DNA from: Bacteroidales bacterium
GTDB lineage: Bacteria > Bacteroidota > Bacteroidia > Bacteroidales > VadinHA17
Assembly: GCA_027451265.1 (NCBI GenBank)
Contig: DAIDJT010000113.1
Coordinates: 1-8,226 of the forward strand
Reading direction: 5' to 3'
DNA length: 8,226 bases
Below the pieces are notes generated by a model. That model had not been told where the DNA came from. It was given only the letters and a program-made list of their open reading frames with translations, and ran no database searches. This document shows, one piece after another, positions 1 to 7,020 of this stretch (its first letter is position 1; the number at the start of each line of letters is the position of its first letter). The translations under genes were made by a program, and so were the position numbers.

Positions 1-1042
1 CCGCCTCGAAGACGTGGGCGGTGAACTCAATGCATATACCACCAAGGAGGAAACAGCCATCCATGCTTCTTTCCTGAAGGAACACTACACCAGGGCTGTC
101 GAACTGATATCCGACCTGCTCTTCTCATCCACCTTTCCTCCCTCTGAGCTGGAAAAGGAAAAAGAGGTGGTCATAGAAGAGATCAGTTCTTACCTCGACA
201 ACCCTGCTGAATATATCTTCGACGAGTTCGAGGAAATGGTCTTCCCGGACCAGCCGATAGGAAGAAGCATCCTGGGAATGCCGGCAACGGTGAGAGGTAT
301 TTCAGCCGACACAATCCGCAGATTCATATCCCGTAACTATTCAACATCACAGATGGTCTTCTGCTCCGTCGGAGCCATCTCTCCGAAACAGATCATCACC
401 CTCTTCGAAAAGCACTTCGGACATGTGCCAGCCGGTAACGACACCCGCAGAAGACGGTCAGAATACAGATACAGTCCCGTCAGCACAGAAAAGAAAGCCG
501 ATACCTGGCAGAACCACTGTATCATAGGCAACATCGCATACGACCTGCATGACAAACGCAGGATGGGGCTGTTCATGCTCAACAATATCCTGGGCGGCCA
601 GGGGATGAACTCACGCCTGAACCTCTCGCTTCGCGAAAAGCGCGGGTATGCCTACAATGTGGAGTCGGTCTATAATCCTTATACCGACACCGGCCTGGTG
701 ACAATCTATTTCGGCACCGACAGCCGCAACCTGGGGAAAAGCATAGCTCTCATCCACAGCGAACTCGACAGGCTTCGGCGTCAGCCCCTTGGCACACTTC
801 AGCTGTCAAGGGCAAAGAGCCAGATAAAAGGCTATTTGGCAAGGGCTTATGAGAACCACGAAAGCCTTATGCTCAGCCTCGGCAAGAGCCTGCTGATATT
901 TGACCGGATAGATTCCATGGATGAGACTTTCAGGAAGATCGACGCCGTCACCGCCAACGAGCTGCTTGAAACGGCAGCTGCAATCTTTGACAAATCATCA
1001 CTTTCAACATTAATATACAGACAGAATGGAGAAAGAACTTGA
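1..1042 (+). CDS. M16 (insulinase/processing-peptidase family) zinc protease, 5'-truncated by the window
   Basis: The reading frame is already open at the left edge (codons from base 2), so the start and the HxxEH zinc motif lie upstream; 346 codons are visible. The first visible residues, RLEDVGGELNAYTTKEETA, match the segment that follows HxxEH in M16 proteins. The 'EKEVVIEEI' segment about 55 residues later carries the expected third zinc-ligand glutamate. 'SLREKRGYAY' near residue 210 is the conserved Arg/Tyr substrate-binding segment of the second M16 domain. M16B enzymes are usually a little over 400 residues, so roughly 60-70 residues are missing. Such proteins cleave peptides in a clamshell chamber. 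I see no evidence for the substrate. The last 17 nt overlap the methyltransferase start, so the two genes are very probably co-transcribed and translationally coupled. The family is secure; whether it is catalytically active cannot be judged without the N-terminus. Confidence 0.93.
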   Translation, partial: RLEDVGGELNAYTTKEETAIHASFLKEHYTRAVELISDLLFSSTFPPSELEKEKEVVIEEISSYLDNPAEYIFDEFEEMVFPDQPIGRSILGMPATVRGISADTIRRFISRNYSTSQMVFCSVGAISPKQIITLFEKHFGHVPAGNDTRRRRSEYRYSPVSTEKKADTWQNHCIIGNIAYDLHDKRRMGLFMLNNILGGQGMNSRLNLSLREKRGYAYNVESVYNPYTDTGLVTIYFGTDSRNLGKSIALIHSELDRLRRQPLGTLQLSRAKSQIKGYLARAYENHESLMLSLGKSLLIFDRIDSMDETFRKIDAVTANELLETAAAIFDKSSLSTLIYRQNGERT

Positions 1043-1658
1043 CAAATACATCAGGGAACACAGCACCCCTGAAGACAAGGTGCTGGAGGAACTGTACCGC
1101 CAGACACATCTCTATGTGGTTAACCCGAACATGGTCTCGGGACATATCCAGGGGAAGTTTCTGGAGATGCTCTCGCACATGATACACCCGGCCCATATCC
1201 TCGAGATTGGGACTTATACCGGCTACTCGGCAATCTGCCTGGCACGCGGACTGAAGAGCGGAGGGCAACTGCACACCATTGAGATGAATGATGAGCTCAA
1301 TGAAATGAGCACTCACTACTTCGCACTGGCAGGTGTGGCCGACAGGGTTACCCTTCACACCGGCAGGGCACAGGATGTCATCCCGTCACTCGCATACACC
1401 TTTGATCTGGTCTTTATTGACGGTGATAAAAGGGAATACAGTGAGTATTATGACATTGTCTTCGACAAGGTCCGCAAAGGGGGATTCATCATTGCCGACA
1501 ATGTTCTCTGGGGAGGCAAGATCGAAGGTGAGGAGGCGCTTAAGGATCCGCAGACGAAAGGCGTCGTCATGTTCAATGAAAAAGTGCGCAGTGACCACCG
1601 GGTCGAAAAAATAGTTCTGCCTCTCAGGGACGGGCTGATGCTGATAAGAAAAAAATAG
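1026..1658 (+). CDS. Class I SAM-dependent O-methyltransferase (CCoAOMT/COMT-like, YrrM/TrmR-related)
   Basis: The 210-aa protein has the layout of the O-methyltransferase 3 family. The SAM-binding motif I 'EIGTYTG' is at residues 60-66, followed by the acidic 'TIEM' (E86). Divalent-metal ligands appear in 'FIDGDK' (D132) and 'IIADNVLW' (D158, N159), and the C-terminus is 'DGLMLIRK'. Metal-dependent members methylate catechols or hydroxycinnamoyl-CoA. The bacterial relative TrmR (YrrM) of Bacillus subtilis methylates 5-hydroxyuridine at tRNA position 34, so a tRNA substrate is a reasonable but unproven guess. The ATG at 1026 lies inside the end of the protease gene in another frame. It is favoured because the N-terminal helix (MEKELDKYIREH) fits the family length. 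There is no clear Shine-Dalgarno, as is usual in Bacteroidota. The motifs look intact. Confidence 0.92.
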   Translation: MEKELDKYIREHSTPEDKVLEELYRQTHLYVVNPNMVSGHIQGKFLEMLSHMIHPAHILEIGTYTGYSAICLARGLKSGGQLHTIEMNDELNEMSTHYFALAGVADRVTLHTGRAQDVIPSLAYTFDLVFIDGDKREYSEYYDIVFDKVRKGGFIIADNVLWGGKIEGEEALKDPQTKGVVMFNEKVRSDHRVEKIVLPLRDGLMLIRKK

Positions 1659-1777
1659 AGCTGCCATGCCGGGGATCACGACTGAGGAACAGAGACGTAC
1701 TGCTCCGGCAAGTCGGGGATCATCTTTATTTTAACGGTGGTACGGTTTTTGAGCATTGATATATTAAATATCTGAAA

Positions 1778-2392
1778 ATGAAAAAGGCAATACTTTTTGT
1801 GTTCGTGCTGTTTGCCGGCTTTTCGCTGACGGCACAGGATCTTCAGAAGCTGGCCACAAAAGGAGCTGTGAGGCTTTTCGCCGACAAGGAGGACCTCACT
1901 TCGGTGATTCAAATAATACCTGACGGTACTGTTGTCGAGGCAGTCAGCGCTGACACGGTCTTTACACTCATCCGCCTGGGCGAAGTCCAGGGTTACGTAA
2001 AATCTGACAGGCTTACGGCGGCTCTGCCGGTGGTGTCGACGACGCAGCCAGTCGCACAGCAGGCACAGGAAGAACCTGTATTGCAGCCGGTAACGGAGCC
2101 GGTCCAGGTAGCGGCTCCAGCACAGCCATATGCTGACGTCCAAAACAGGCAGATACCCACCGAGCGTTACCAGGCGCTGTCTGAGAAGTACGGAGCAGAC
2201 CTCGGACTAAGACTTTACCAGCATAAGGTCTGGAAGGGGATAACATCGGATATGGCGCGCGACAGCTGGGGCAAACCAAAACAGATCAACCGCATGTATG
2301 TAGACACCAGTGTTGACGAAGAGTGGATATATTCAAGGTCATATCTCTATTTCAGGGACGGGGTTCTTGTTGAGTGGGGCCCGGTAAAATAG
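1778..2392 (+). CDS. Secreted protein: SH3-like domain, Pro/Gln-rich linker, C-terminal SmpA/OmlA-like (WGKP) domain
   Basis: The 204-aa product starts with a classic signal peptide: MKK, a hydrophobic core (AILFVFVLFAGFSL), then T-A-Q-D, with likely cleavage after A19. There is no lipobox cysteine, so a soluble periplasmic or exported protein is expected. Residues about 25-80 resemble a bacterial SH3 fold (GAVRLFADKEDL, then PDGTVVEAV, then GYVKSDRL). Residues about 83-120 form a low-complexity Pro/Gln/Val linker. Residues about 147-200 contain 'VWKGITSDMARDSWGKPKQINR' split over strands, then 'EEWIYSRSYLYFRDGVLVEW'. This resembles the small alpha/beta domain of SmpA/OmlA-type envelope proteins, where 'G(M/I)T..M....WGKP' is recurrent. 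The function is unknown; sensing or binding a cell-wall or envelope ligand is inference only. The upstream gap of 119 nt shows no clear promoter, so co-transcription with the methyltransferase is possible. Confidence 0.85.
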   Translation: MKKAILFVFVLFAGFSLTAQDLQKLATKGAVRLFADKEDLTSVIQIIPDGTVVEAVSADTVFTLIRLGEVQGYVKSDRLTAALPVVSTTQPVAQQAQEEPVLQPVTEPVQVAAPAQPYADVQNRQIPTERYQALSEKYGADLGLRLYQHKVWKGITSDMARDSWGKPKQINRMYVDTSVDEEWIYSRSYLYFRDGVLVEWGPVK

Positions 2393-2414
2393 TTGCCTGC
2401 TGATTCAATAAATA

Positions 2415-2439
2415 CCGGTACCCCGGAGGGGTTTGCCGG
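2415..2439 (+). repeat. GC-rich stem-loop after the secreted-protein gene
   Basis: The sequence can form ACCCC-GGA-GGGGT (2420-2432), extended by a CCGGT/GCCGG outer stem with a two-base bulge. It lies 22 nt after the stop codon of the SH3-like gene. No T-run follows, so it is not a textbook intrinsic terminator. It may protect the 3' end of the transcript or help termination together with the next hairpin. Confidence 0.45.
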
Positions 2440-2450
2440 CACACAGACCA

Positions 2451-2473
2451 GAAACGCCCGCCATGGGCGTTTC
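2451..2473 (+). terminator. Putative terminator hairpin (perfect 9-bp inverted repeat)
   Basis: GAAACGCCC (2451-2459) and GGGCGTTTC (2465-2473) are perfect inverted repeats around the 5-nt loop GCCAT. The A-rich 5' arm and T-containing 3' arm resemble bidirectional terminators, and the hairpin lies about 60 nt after the stop codon of the secreted-protein gene. The downstream sequence (GCATATAAATG) is not a strong T-tract, so efficiency is uncertain. It could also stop leftward transcription that escapes the tRNA terminator. Confidence 0.5.
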
Positions 2474-2547
2474 GCATATAAATGAGAAATGTCCACATAT
2501 GGGATTCGCATTTCACTGATAAGTGCTAACGCCGAGGATGCCTCATA

Positions 2548-2582
2548 CAAAACAAACAAGGCGCCCCATCTTCTGAGGCGCC
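2548..2582 (-). terminator. Intrinsic terminator of tRNA-Gly
   Basis: Read on the minus strand, GGCGCCTC pairs with GGGGCGCC (8 bp including one T-G pair; 2560-2582) around a 7-nt loop, followed directly by TTGTTTGTTTTG (2548-2559). The GC-rich stem plus U-rich tail is a good Rho-independent terminator, beginning 11 nt after the 3' end of the tRNA. Confidence 0.85.
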
Positions 2583-2593
2583 ACTGCTTTCTG

Positions 2594-2666
<73 letters not shown>

Positions 2667-2677
2667 AATTGTGACTG

Positions 2678-2707
2678 CAAAAATAATACTTTTTTCAAAA
2701 TTACAAA
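2678..2707 (-). promoter_or_regulatory. Bacteroidota-type promoter of tRNA-Gly
   Basis: On the minus strand TATTTTTG (2678-2685) is a full match to the -7 consensus TAnnTTTG. TTTG (2704-2707) lies 18 nt upstream, matching the -33 element. The -7 box ends 11 nt before the mature 5' end of the tRNA, leaving a leader of only a few bases for RNase P to remove. The surroundings are very AT-rich compared with the flanking genes. Confidence 0.8.
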
Positions 2708-2765
2708 CAACGAAATTTTACCTGGCCTGATCTCATGCCGGCCGCGGAATCAAATACAGACAACC

Positions 2766-5375
2766 TCATTTCAACAATTTCCGGATATTATACAGTTTGT
2801 TCAGCGCCTCCATCGGCGTAAGGTTGTCAAGATCAAGCCCCATCAGTTCATCGCGGATCTGTTTCAGCACCGGGTCATCAAGCTGGTAAAAGCTGAGCTG
2901 GTAACCTTCGCGATGGGTGGCTATCTCCTCCACCGGTTTGCCCAGGTTCGTTCCGCCCCTGCCCTCTTCAAGCATCTTCAGTATCTCATCAGCCCTGCCC
3001 ACGACGCTCTTCGGCATACCGGCCATACGCGCCACATGTATCCCGAAACTGTGCTCGCTCCCTCCCCTCTTGAGCTTTCGCAGGAAAATAACCCTGTTGT
3101 CGAGCTCCCGTATTGAGACATTATAATTCCTCACCCTTGAAAAGGTACTCTCCATCTCATTGAGCTCATGATAATGGGTTGCGAAGAGAGTCTTTGCCCT
3201 GTGCCTGTTCTCGTGGATGTACTCAACCATGGCCCATGCTATGGAGATCCCGTCATAGGTACTGGTGCCCCTCCCGATCTCATCAAGCAGCACAAGACTC
3301 CTGTCTGATAAATTATTGAGTATGCTTGCAGCCTCGTTCATCTCAACCATAAAAGTAGACTCACCGAGAGACAGGTTATCTGATGCACCCACACGTGTAA
3401 ATATCTTGTCAATGATACCTATCCTGGCCTCCTTTGCCGGCACAAAGCACCCGGACTGGGCCATAATCACTATCAATGCCGTTTGCCTGAGCAGCGCCGA
3501 TTTACCGGACATGTTCGGCCCGGTAAGGATTATCACCTGCTGCTCGTCGTTGTCAAGCCATACGTCATTGGGTACATACGGGTCATCGGGCGGCAGCTGC
3601 CGCTCAATCACCGGGTGGCGGCCATCCTTAATGTCCAGCACCTGGCTCTCGTCAAGCACCGGTCTTACGTAGCCGTATTCATCAGAAACCACTGCAAATG
3701 ACCGGAGGCAGTCGAGCCGCCCCACCGCTGCAGCATCAGCCTGCATGAGGTTTATGTACGGTCCTATTAAAACCACCAGGTCATTGAAGAGTGAGGTCTC
3801 CAGCGCCAGTATCTTCTCCCCTGCCCCCAGAATCTTCTCCTCGTACTCCTTGAGCTCTTCCGTGATGTATCTTTCTGCGCTCACCAGTGTCTGCTTGCGT
3901 ATCCAGTCAGCCGGCACCTTATCCTTATGAGCGTTTCGCACCTCAATATAGTATCCGAAGACGTTGTTATAACTGATTTTCAGTGAGTTGATTCCGGTCC
4001 TGAGGCCCTCCCTCTGCTGCAGGTCATTCAGGTAATCCTTCCCACCGTAGAAAATTTTACGCAGATCATCCAGCTCCTGTGAAATGCCTTCGGCGATGAC
4101 GTGTCCCTTGCTGACGGCAGCCGGCGGATCAGGTGTCAGCGTCCGTCCGATGGTGTCTGACAGTTCAGGACAGGGATCAAATCCGGTAGCCAGGGAAACC
4201 AGCGGCTGGAACTCCGTGGCTGCGCAAAGACTCTTAAGTCCGCCTATGGCTGTCAGAGCTCGTCTTATCTGTGCCACCTCACGAGGGGTTACCCTGCCCA
4301 CAGCCACCTTGCTCAGGAGCCGCTCAAGGTCGCCCACTTCGCGGATGAGCCCCTCCATCTCCTCCTTCAGATCAGGATTACCAATCAGGTACTCCACTAT
4401 ATCAAGCCTGGTATTCAGCACTGAAATATCCTTCAGCGGCAGTGAGAGCCACCTCTTCATCATCCTTCCGCCCATGGGCGAAAGAGTGCGGTCAAGTATC
4501 TCTATCAGCGTCTTTGCGCCCTCATAGGGCGAATGAAACAACTCGAGGTTACGGACCGTGAACCTGTCAAGCCAAACATACTTCTCTTCCTCGATGCGTG
4601 AAAGGCGGTTGATGTGGCCAAGGTTCTCATGCCGTGTCATGTCAAGGTACCATAGGATGGCGCCTGCGGCGATGATGCCGCTTGTCATTCCCTGTACACC
4701 GAAACCCTTCAGGGATGTGGTTCCGAACTGCTTCAGCAGCCTGTCATTTGCCGTATCGGGAGTGAATATCCAGTCGTCAAGCCTGTATGTGTAGAACCGG
4801 CTGCCAAACCTTTCATGAAAAAGCTCGGTTTTCCGTTTCTCGAAGAGCACCTCCTTGGGCTGGAAGTTGTTAAGGATCTGCTCCACGTGAGGAGTGTCAC
4901 CCTCCGAAACAAAAAACTCCCCTGTGGAAACGTCCAGCAGTGCTACGCCTACGGCCTGTTTATCAATATGCACGGCAGCCAGGAAGTTGTTTTCCTTGTG
5001 ATTCAGCACATTGTCGCTGAATGAAACCCCGGGAGTGATGAGTTCGGTGATGCCCCGTTTGACAATCTTCTTTGTAAGCTTCGGGTCTTCGAGCTGCTCA
5101 CAGATAGCCACCCTCTGCCCTGCCCTCACGAGCCGCGGAAGATATGTGTCAAGCGCATGAAACGGGAATCCGGCAAGCTCCACGGAGCTGGCCGAGCCGT
5201 TTGCCCGTTTAGTAAGCGTTATGCCCAGTATTTCCGATGCACGGATGGCATCCTCGCCAAAGGTCTCGTAAAAGTCACCCACCCTGAAAAGGAGTATCGC
5301 GTCAGGGTGTTTTGCCTTGACGGCATAATACTGCTTCATCAGCGGTGTTTCGACATATTTCTGCATCTGAGACAT
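2766..5375 (-). CDS. mutS: DNA mismatch repair protein MutS
   Basis: This is a full-length MutS of 869 aa that recognises base mismatches and small loops and recruits MutL. The N-terminal mismatch-binding domain has 'GDFYETF', with the mismatch-stacking Phe35 and Glu37 of the Phe-x-Glu motif. Connector, core and clamp domains follow (about residues 125-550; clamp near 'NNVFGYYIEV', 471-480). The ABC ATPase has Walker A GPNMSGKS (619-626), 'SLGESTFMVEM' (669-679), Walker B LVLLDE (694-699), D-loop region GRGTSTYDG (701-709) and 'ATHYHEL' (732-738). The C-terminus ends with the helical tetramerisation-type segment 'LTPMEALNKLYNIRKLLK'. Before it, QLSFY (826-830) looks like a beta-clamp-binding peptide. 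The first Met (5375) is preferred; Met4 is a possible alternative. A -7 box lies 35 nt upstream. No clear terminator separates it from the tRNA downstream. Confidence 0.99.
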   Translation of the reverse strand: MSQMQKYVETPLMKQYYAVKAKHPDAILLFRVGDFYETFGEDAIRASEILGITLTKRANGSASSVELAGFPFHALDTYLPRLVRAGQRVAICEQLEDPKLTKKIVKRGITELITPGVSFSDNVLNHKENNFLAAVHIDKQAVGVALLDVSTGEFFVSEGDTPHVEQILNNFQPKEVLFEKRKTELFHERFGSRFYTYRLDDWIFTPDTANDRLLKQFGTTSLKGFGVQGMTSGIIAAGAILWYLDMTRHENLGHINRLSRIEEEKYVWLDRFTVRNLELFHSPYEGAKTLIEILDRTLSPMGGRMMKRWLSLPLKDISVLNTRLDIVEYLIGNPDLKEEMEGLIREVGDLERLLSKVAVGRVTPREVAQIRRALTAIGGLKSLCAATEFQPLVSLATGFDPCPELSDTIGRTLTPDPPAAVSKGHVIAEGISQELDDLRKIFYGGKDYLNDLQQREGLRTGINSLKISYNNVFGYYIEVRNAHKDKVPADWIRKQTLVSAERYITEELKEYEEKILGAGEKILALETSLFNDLVVLIGPYINLMQADAAAVGRLDCLRSFAVVSDEYGYVRPVLDESQVLDIKDGRHPVIERQLPPDDPYVPNDVWLDNDEQQVIILTGPNMSGKSALLRQTALIVIMAQSGCFVPAKEARIGIIDKIFTRVGASDNLSLGESTFMVEMNEAASILNNLSDRSLVLLDEIGRGTSTYDGISIAWAMVEYIHENRHRAKTLFATHYHELNEMESTFSRVRNYNVSIRELDNRVIFLRKLKRGGSEHSFGIHVARMAGMPKSVVGRADEILKMLEEGRGGTNLGKPVEEIATHREGYQLSFYQLDDPVLKQIRDELMGLDLDNLTPMEALNKLYNIRKLLK

Positions 5376-5409
5376 TTACGGTTTTTTGCCCTCGCGCAAC
5401 AGCGTGAAA

Positions 5410-5417
5410 CAAAATTA
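5410..5417 (-). promoter_or_regulatory. Predicted -7 box of the mutS promoter
   Basis: On the minus strand TAATTTTG matches TAnnTTTG exactly, 34 nt upstream of the mutS ATG, which predicts a leader of about 30 nt. A good TTTG -33 box is not visible at the usual distance; TTATG about 20 nt further upstream is the nearest candidate. The region (5405-5460) is AT-rich. Confidence 0.6.
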
Positions 5418-5474
5418 AAAATCTCCCGCAACTTAAGCATAACTTTTATCATAAATAGTCCGGAAGAGTTTGCC

Positions 5475-5482
5475 TACATTTG
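5475..5482 (+). promoter_or_regulatory. Predicted -7 box of the saccharopine dehydrogenase promoter
   Basis: TACATTTG matches TAnnTTTG exactly, 65 nt upstream of the preferred ATG at 5548. The expected -33 TTTG is not evident, which suggests a weak or activator-dependent promoter. The 13-bp inverted repeat starts with the very next base, so a protein bound there would block initiation. Confidence 0.5.
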
Positions 5483-5514
5483 TCCTGCAGGCTCATAATA
5501 GTGAGCCTGCAGGA
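5483..5514 (+). repeat. Perfect 13-bp inverted repeat (operator or 5' leader hairpin)
   Basis: TCCTGCAGGCTCA (5483-5495) and TGAGCCTGCAGGA (5502-5514) are exact inverted repeats around TAATAG (5496-5501). Each arm contains the 8-bp palindrome CCTGCAGG. It lies between the predicted -7 box and the saccharopine dehydrogenase start codon. As DNA it is a good candidate operator for a dimeric regulator. As RNA it would form a very stable hairpin at or near the 5' end of the message. It is not a terminator, because both flanking genes are transcribed away from this region and no T-run follows. Confidence 0.85.
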
Positions 5515-5547
5515 TTCCGGAAACCAATTTCAGAAAAAATAAAACAT

Positions 5548-6882
5548 ATGAAAAAAGTACTTATTCTCGGTGCCGGCCTGGTGTCAAAACCTATGGTTGA
5601 GTACCTGCTTGAGGAAGGGTTCGAGGTTATCATTGCCACAAGAACCGTAGAGAAAGCTGACAAGCTGCTTGGCGGACATAAGAACGGCAAGGCGGTTGCA
5701 TGGGTGATGGAAGATATGGAGACCCTTTCCGGAATGGTAAGGGACAGTGACCTGACAGTAAGCCTCCTTCCGTACAGGTTCCACGTTGACGTTGCAAAGT
5801 TATGCCTCAAATTCAGGAAGCCTCTTGTCACAACATCATATGTTTCTCCCGCGATGCAGGCGCTCCATGATGATGCGGTGAAGGCAGGCGTCATATTCCT
5901 CAACGAAGTCGGGCTCGATCCGGGCATTGACCATATGTCAGCTATGCGCATCATTGACAGGGTAAGGCAGAAAGGCGGGAAGATAGAGGAGTTCTATTCG
6001 CTTTGCGGAGCCCTTCCTGCCCCGGAAGATGCAAATAACCCGCTGGGATACAAGTTTTCATGGAGCCCGAAGGGAGTGGTGCTTGCCAGCCGTAACGGCG
6101 CTACATACCTGAAACACGGTAAGATTGTTACCATCGAACCGATAAACCTGTTCAAGGCACGTTTCAGCCATTTCTTCCCCGGAGTGGGTGAAATGGAGGT
6201 TTATCCCAACCGCGACTCTGTAAGCTATGTTGATATTTACGGCCTCAAAGGCATCCAGACAATGTACCGGGGCACATTCCGCTTCAAGGCATGGTGCGAG
6301 ACGCTTGACCTGATGAAGGCGATAGGGCTGGTTGACGACGGCGACAAGGATTATACGGGAATGACCTACAGGCAGTTTGTTGCTGAGAAGGCCGGCCTAC
6401 CGGGCAAGGATCTCAAAAAGGAACTGAAGGAGAAACCGGGATTGAATCCGACTGATAAAGCTCTGGAAGCATTCGAATGGCTGGGGCTGTTCGAAAACAC
6501 TGACATGGGTTATGCAGTGACCTCGCCATACGAGATCACCTCTGACCTGATGATAAAACAGATGTGGCTGAACGACAATGAGCGTGACATGATAGTGATG
6601 CAGCACCTCTTCCTGGCAACATACCATGACGGCAAGAGCGAGGTTATCAGCTCAAGGATGCTTGACTTCGGCACTCCGGCAACCAATACCTCAATTGCAC
6701 GTACCGTGGCGCTGCCGGCAGCGATGGCAGTCAAGATGATTCTTACCGGGAAGATTCTGTTGCATGGTGTTTACAGGCCCATCCTGCCTGAGATATATAA
6801 CCCGATCCTTGACGAGCTCGAGGCCAACGGCATAAAGATGGAAGAGGAATACGGGCTTCCGGTTGACCAGATGATAAAATAA
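5548..6882 (+). CDS. Saccharopine dehydrogenase, LYS9-type (NADP+, L-glutamate-forming) family
   Basis: The frame is open further upstream (TTG at 5470), but the ATG at 5548 gives a 444-aa protein beginning MKKVLILGAGLVSKP. This is the dinucleotide-binding Rossmann start expected for the family; extra codons upstream would run through the inverted repeat. Strong LYS9 signatures follow: 'SLLPYRFH', 'TTSYVSPAM', 'NEVGLDPGIDHM', 'LCGALPAPEDANNPLGYKFSWS', 'YPNRDS', 'FEWLGLF' and 'NERDMIVMQH'. The length matches yeast saccharopine reductase. The family reversibly links saccharopine with aminoadipate semialdehyde and glutamate using NAD(P). The direction here (lysine breakdown or synthesis) cannot be seen, and no partner enzyme of either pathway lies in the window. 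A related family, carboxynorspermidine dehydrogenase, is less likely given these motifs. It is divergent from mutS and has an A-rich leader. Confidence 0.9.
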   Translation: MKKVLILGAGLVSKPMVEYLLEEGFEVIIATRTVEKADKLLGGHKNGKAVAWVMEDMETLSGMVRDSDLTVSLLPYRFHVDVAKLCLKFRKPLVTTSYVSPAMQALHDDAVKAGVIFLNEVGLDPGIDHMSAMRIIDRVRQKGGKIEEFYSLCGALPAPEDANNPLGYKFSWSPKGVVLASRNGATYLKHGKIVTIEPINLFKARFSHFFPGVGEMEVYPNRDSVSYVDIYGLKGIQTMYRGTFRFKAWCETLDLMKAIGLVDDGDKDYTGMTYRQFVAEKAGLPGKDLKKELKEKPGLNPTDKALEAFEWLGLFENTDMGYAVTSPYEITSDLMIKQMWLNDNERDMIVMQHLFLATYHDGKSEVISSRMLDFGTPATNTSIARTVALPAAMAVKMILTGKILLHGVYRPILPEIYNPILDELEANGIKMEEEYGLPVDQMIK

Positions 6883-6915
6883 GTCCGGTTCATTCGGGCT
6901 GATTTCCGGGGCTGG

Positions 6916-6937
6916 CTGCGACAGGGAAAAATCGCAG
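6916..6937 (+). repeat. Short inverted repeat in the convergent gap
   Basis: CTGCGA (6916-6921) and TCGCAG (6932-6937) flank a 10-nt loop ending in five A residues. It lies 33 nt after the saccharopine dehydrogenase stop. It may contribute to 3'-end formation but lacks a T-tract. Confidence 0.35.
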
Positions 6938-6959
6938 AATTACAACCCGGGGCAGAACT

Positions 6960-6979
6960 CAGCTTTCCAGGGAAAGCTG
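6960..6979. repeat. Perfect 9-bp inverted repeat between convergent genes
   Basis: CAGCTTTCC (6960-6968) and GGAAAGCTG (6971-6979) are exact inverted repeats separated by AG. The site is in the 138-nt gap where the saccharopine dehydrogenase gene and trmN6 converge, the expected place for a shared terminator. Neither flank has a convincing T-run, so calling it a terminator would be speculative. Confidence 0.45.
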
Positions 6980-7020
6980 CGAATGGAGAAAAATAGCAGG
7001 ATCAGGATCCGGGTCAGCGT

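Noticed and set aside
1670..1722. Direct repeat CGGGGATCA (1670-1678 and 1714-1722), with TGCCGG/CCGGCA inverted repeats, between the methyltransferase and the secreted-protein gene
   Set aside because: Nine-base and six-base matches are short, and there is no clear hairpin with a T-tract or known site consensus, so this may be chance.
1758..1772. AT-rich inverted repeat GATAT-ATTAA-ATATC just before the ATG at 1778
   Set aside because: A 5-bp AT stem is too weak and too likely by chance in an A/T-rich leader to be called a regulatory site.
2721..2765. Possible mutS terminator around the GGCC repeats downstream of the stop codon
   Set aside because: Only a 4-bp palindromic pairing with poor inner pairing is possible, and the AT-rich part that follows is better explained as the tRNA promoter.
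5470..5547. Upstream extension of the saccharopine dehydrogenase frame to a TTG start, giving 470 aa
   Set aside because: The extra 26 codons run through the inverted repeat and the promoter region. The Rossmann motif begins right after the ATG at 5548, where the family normally starts.
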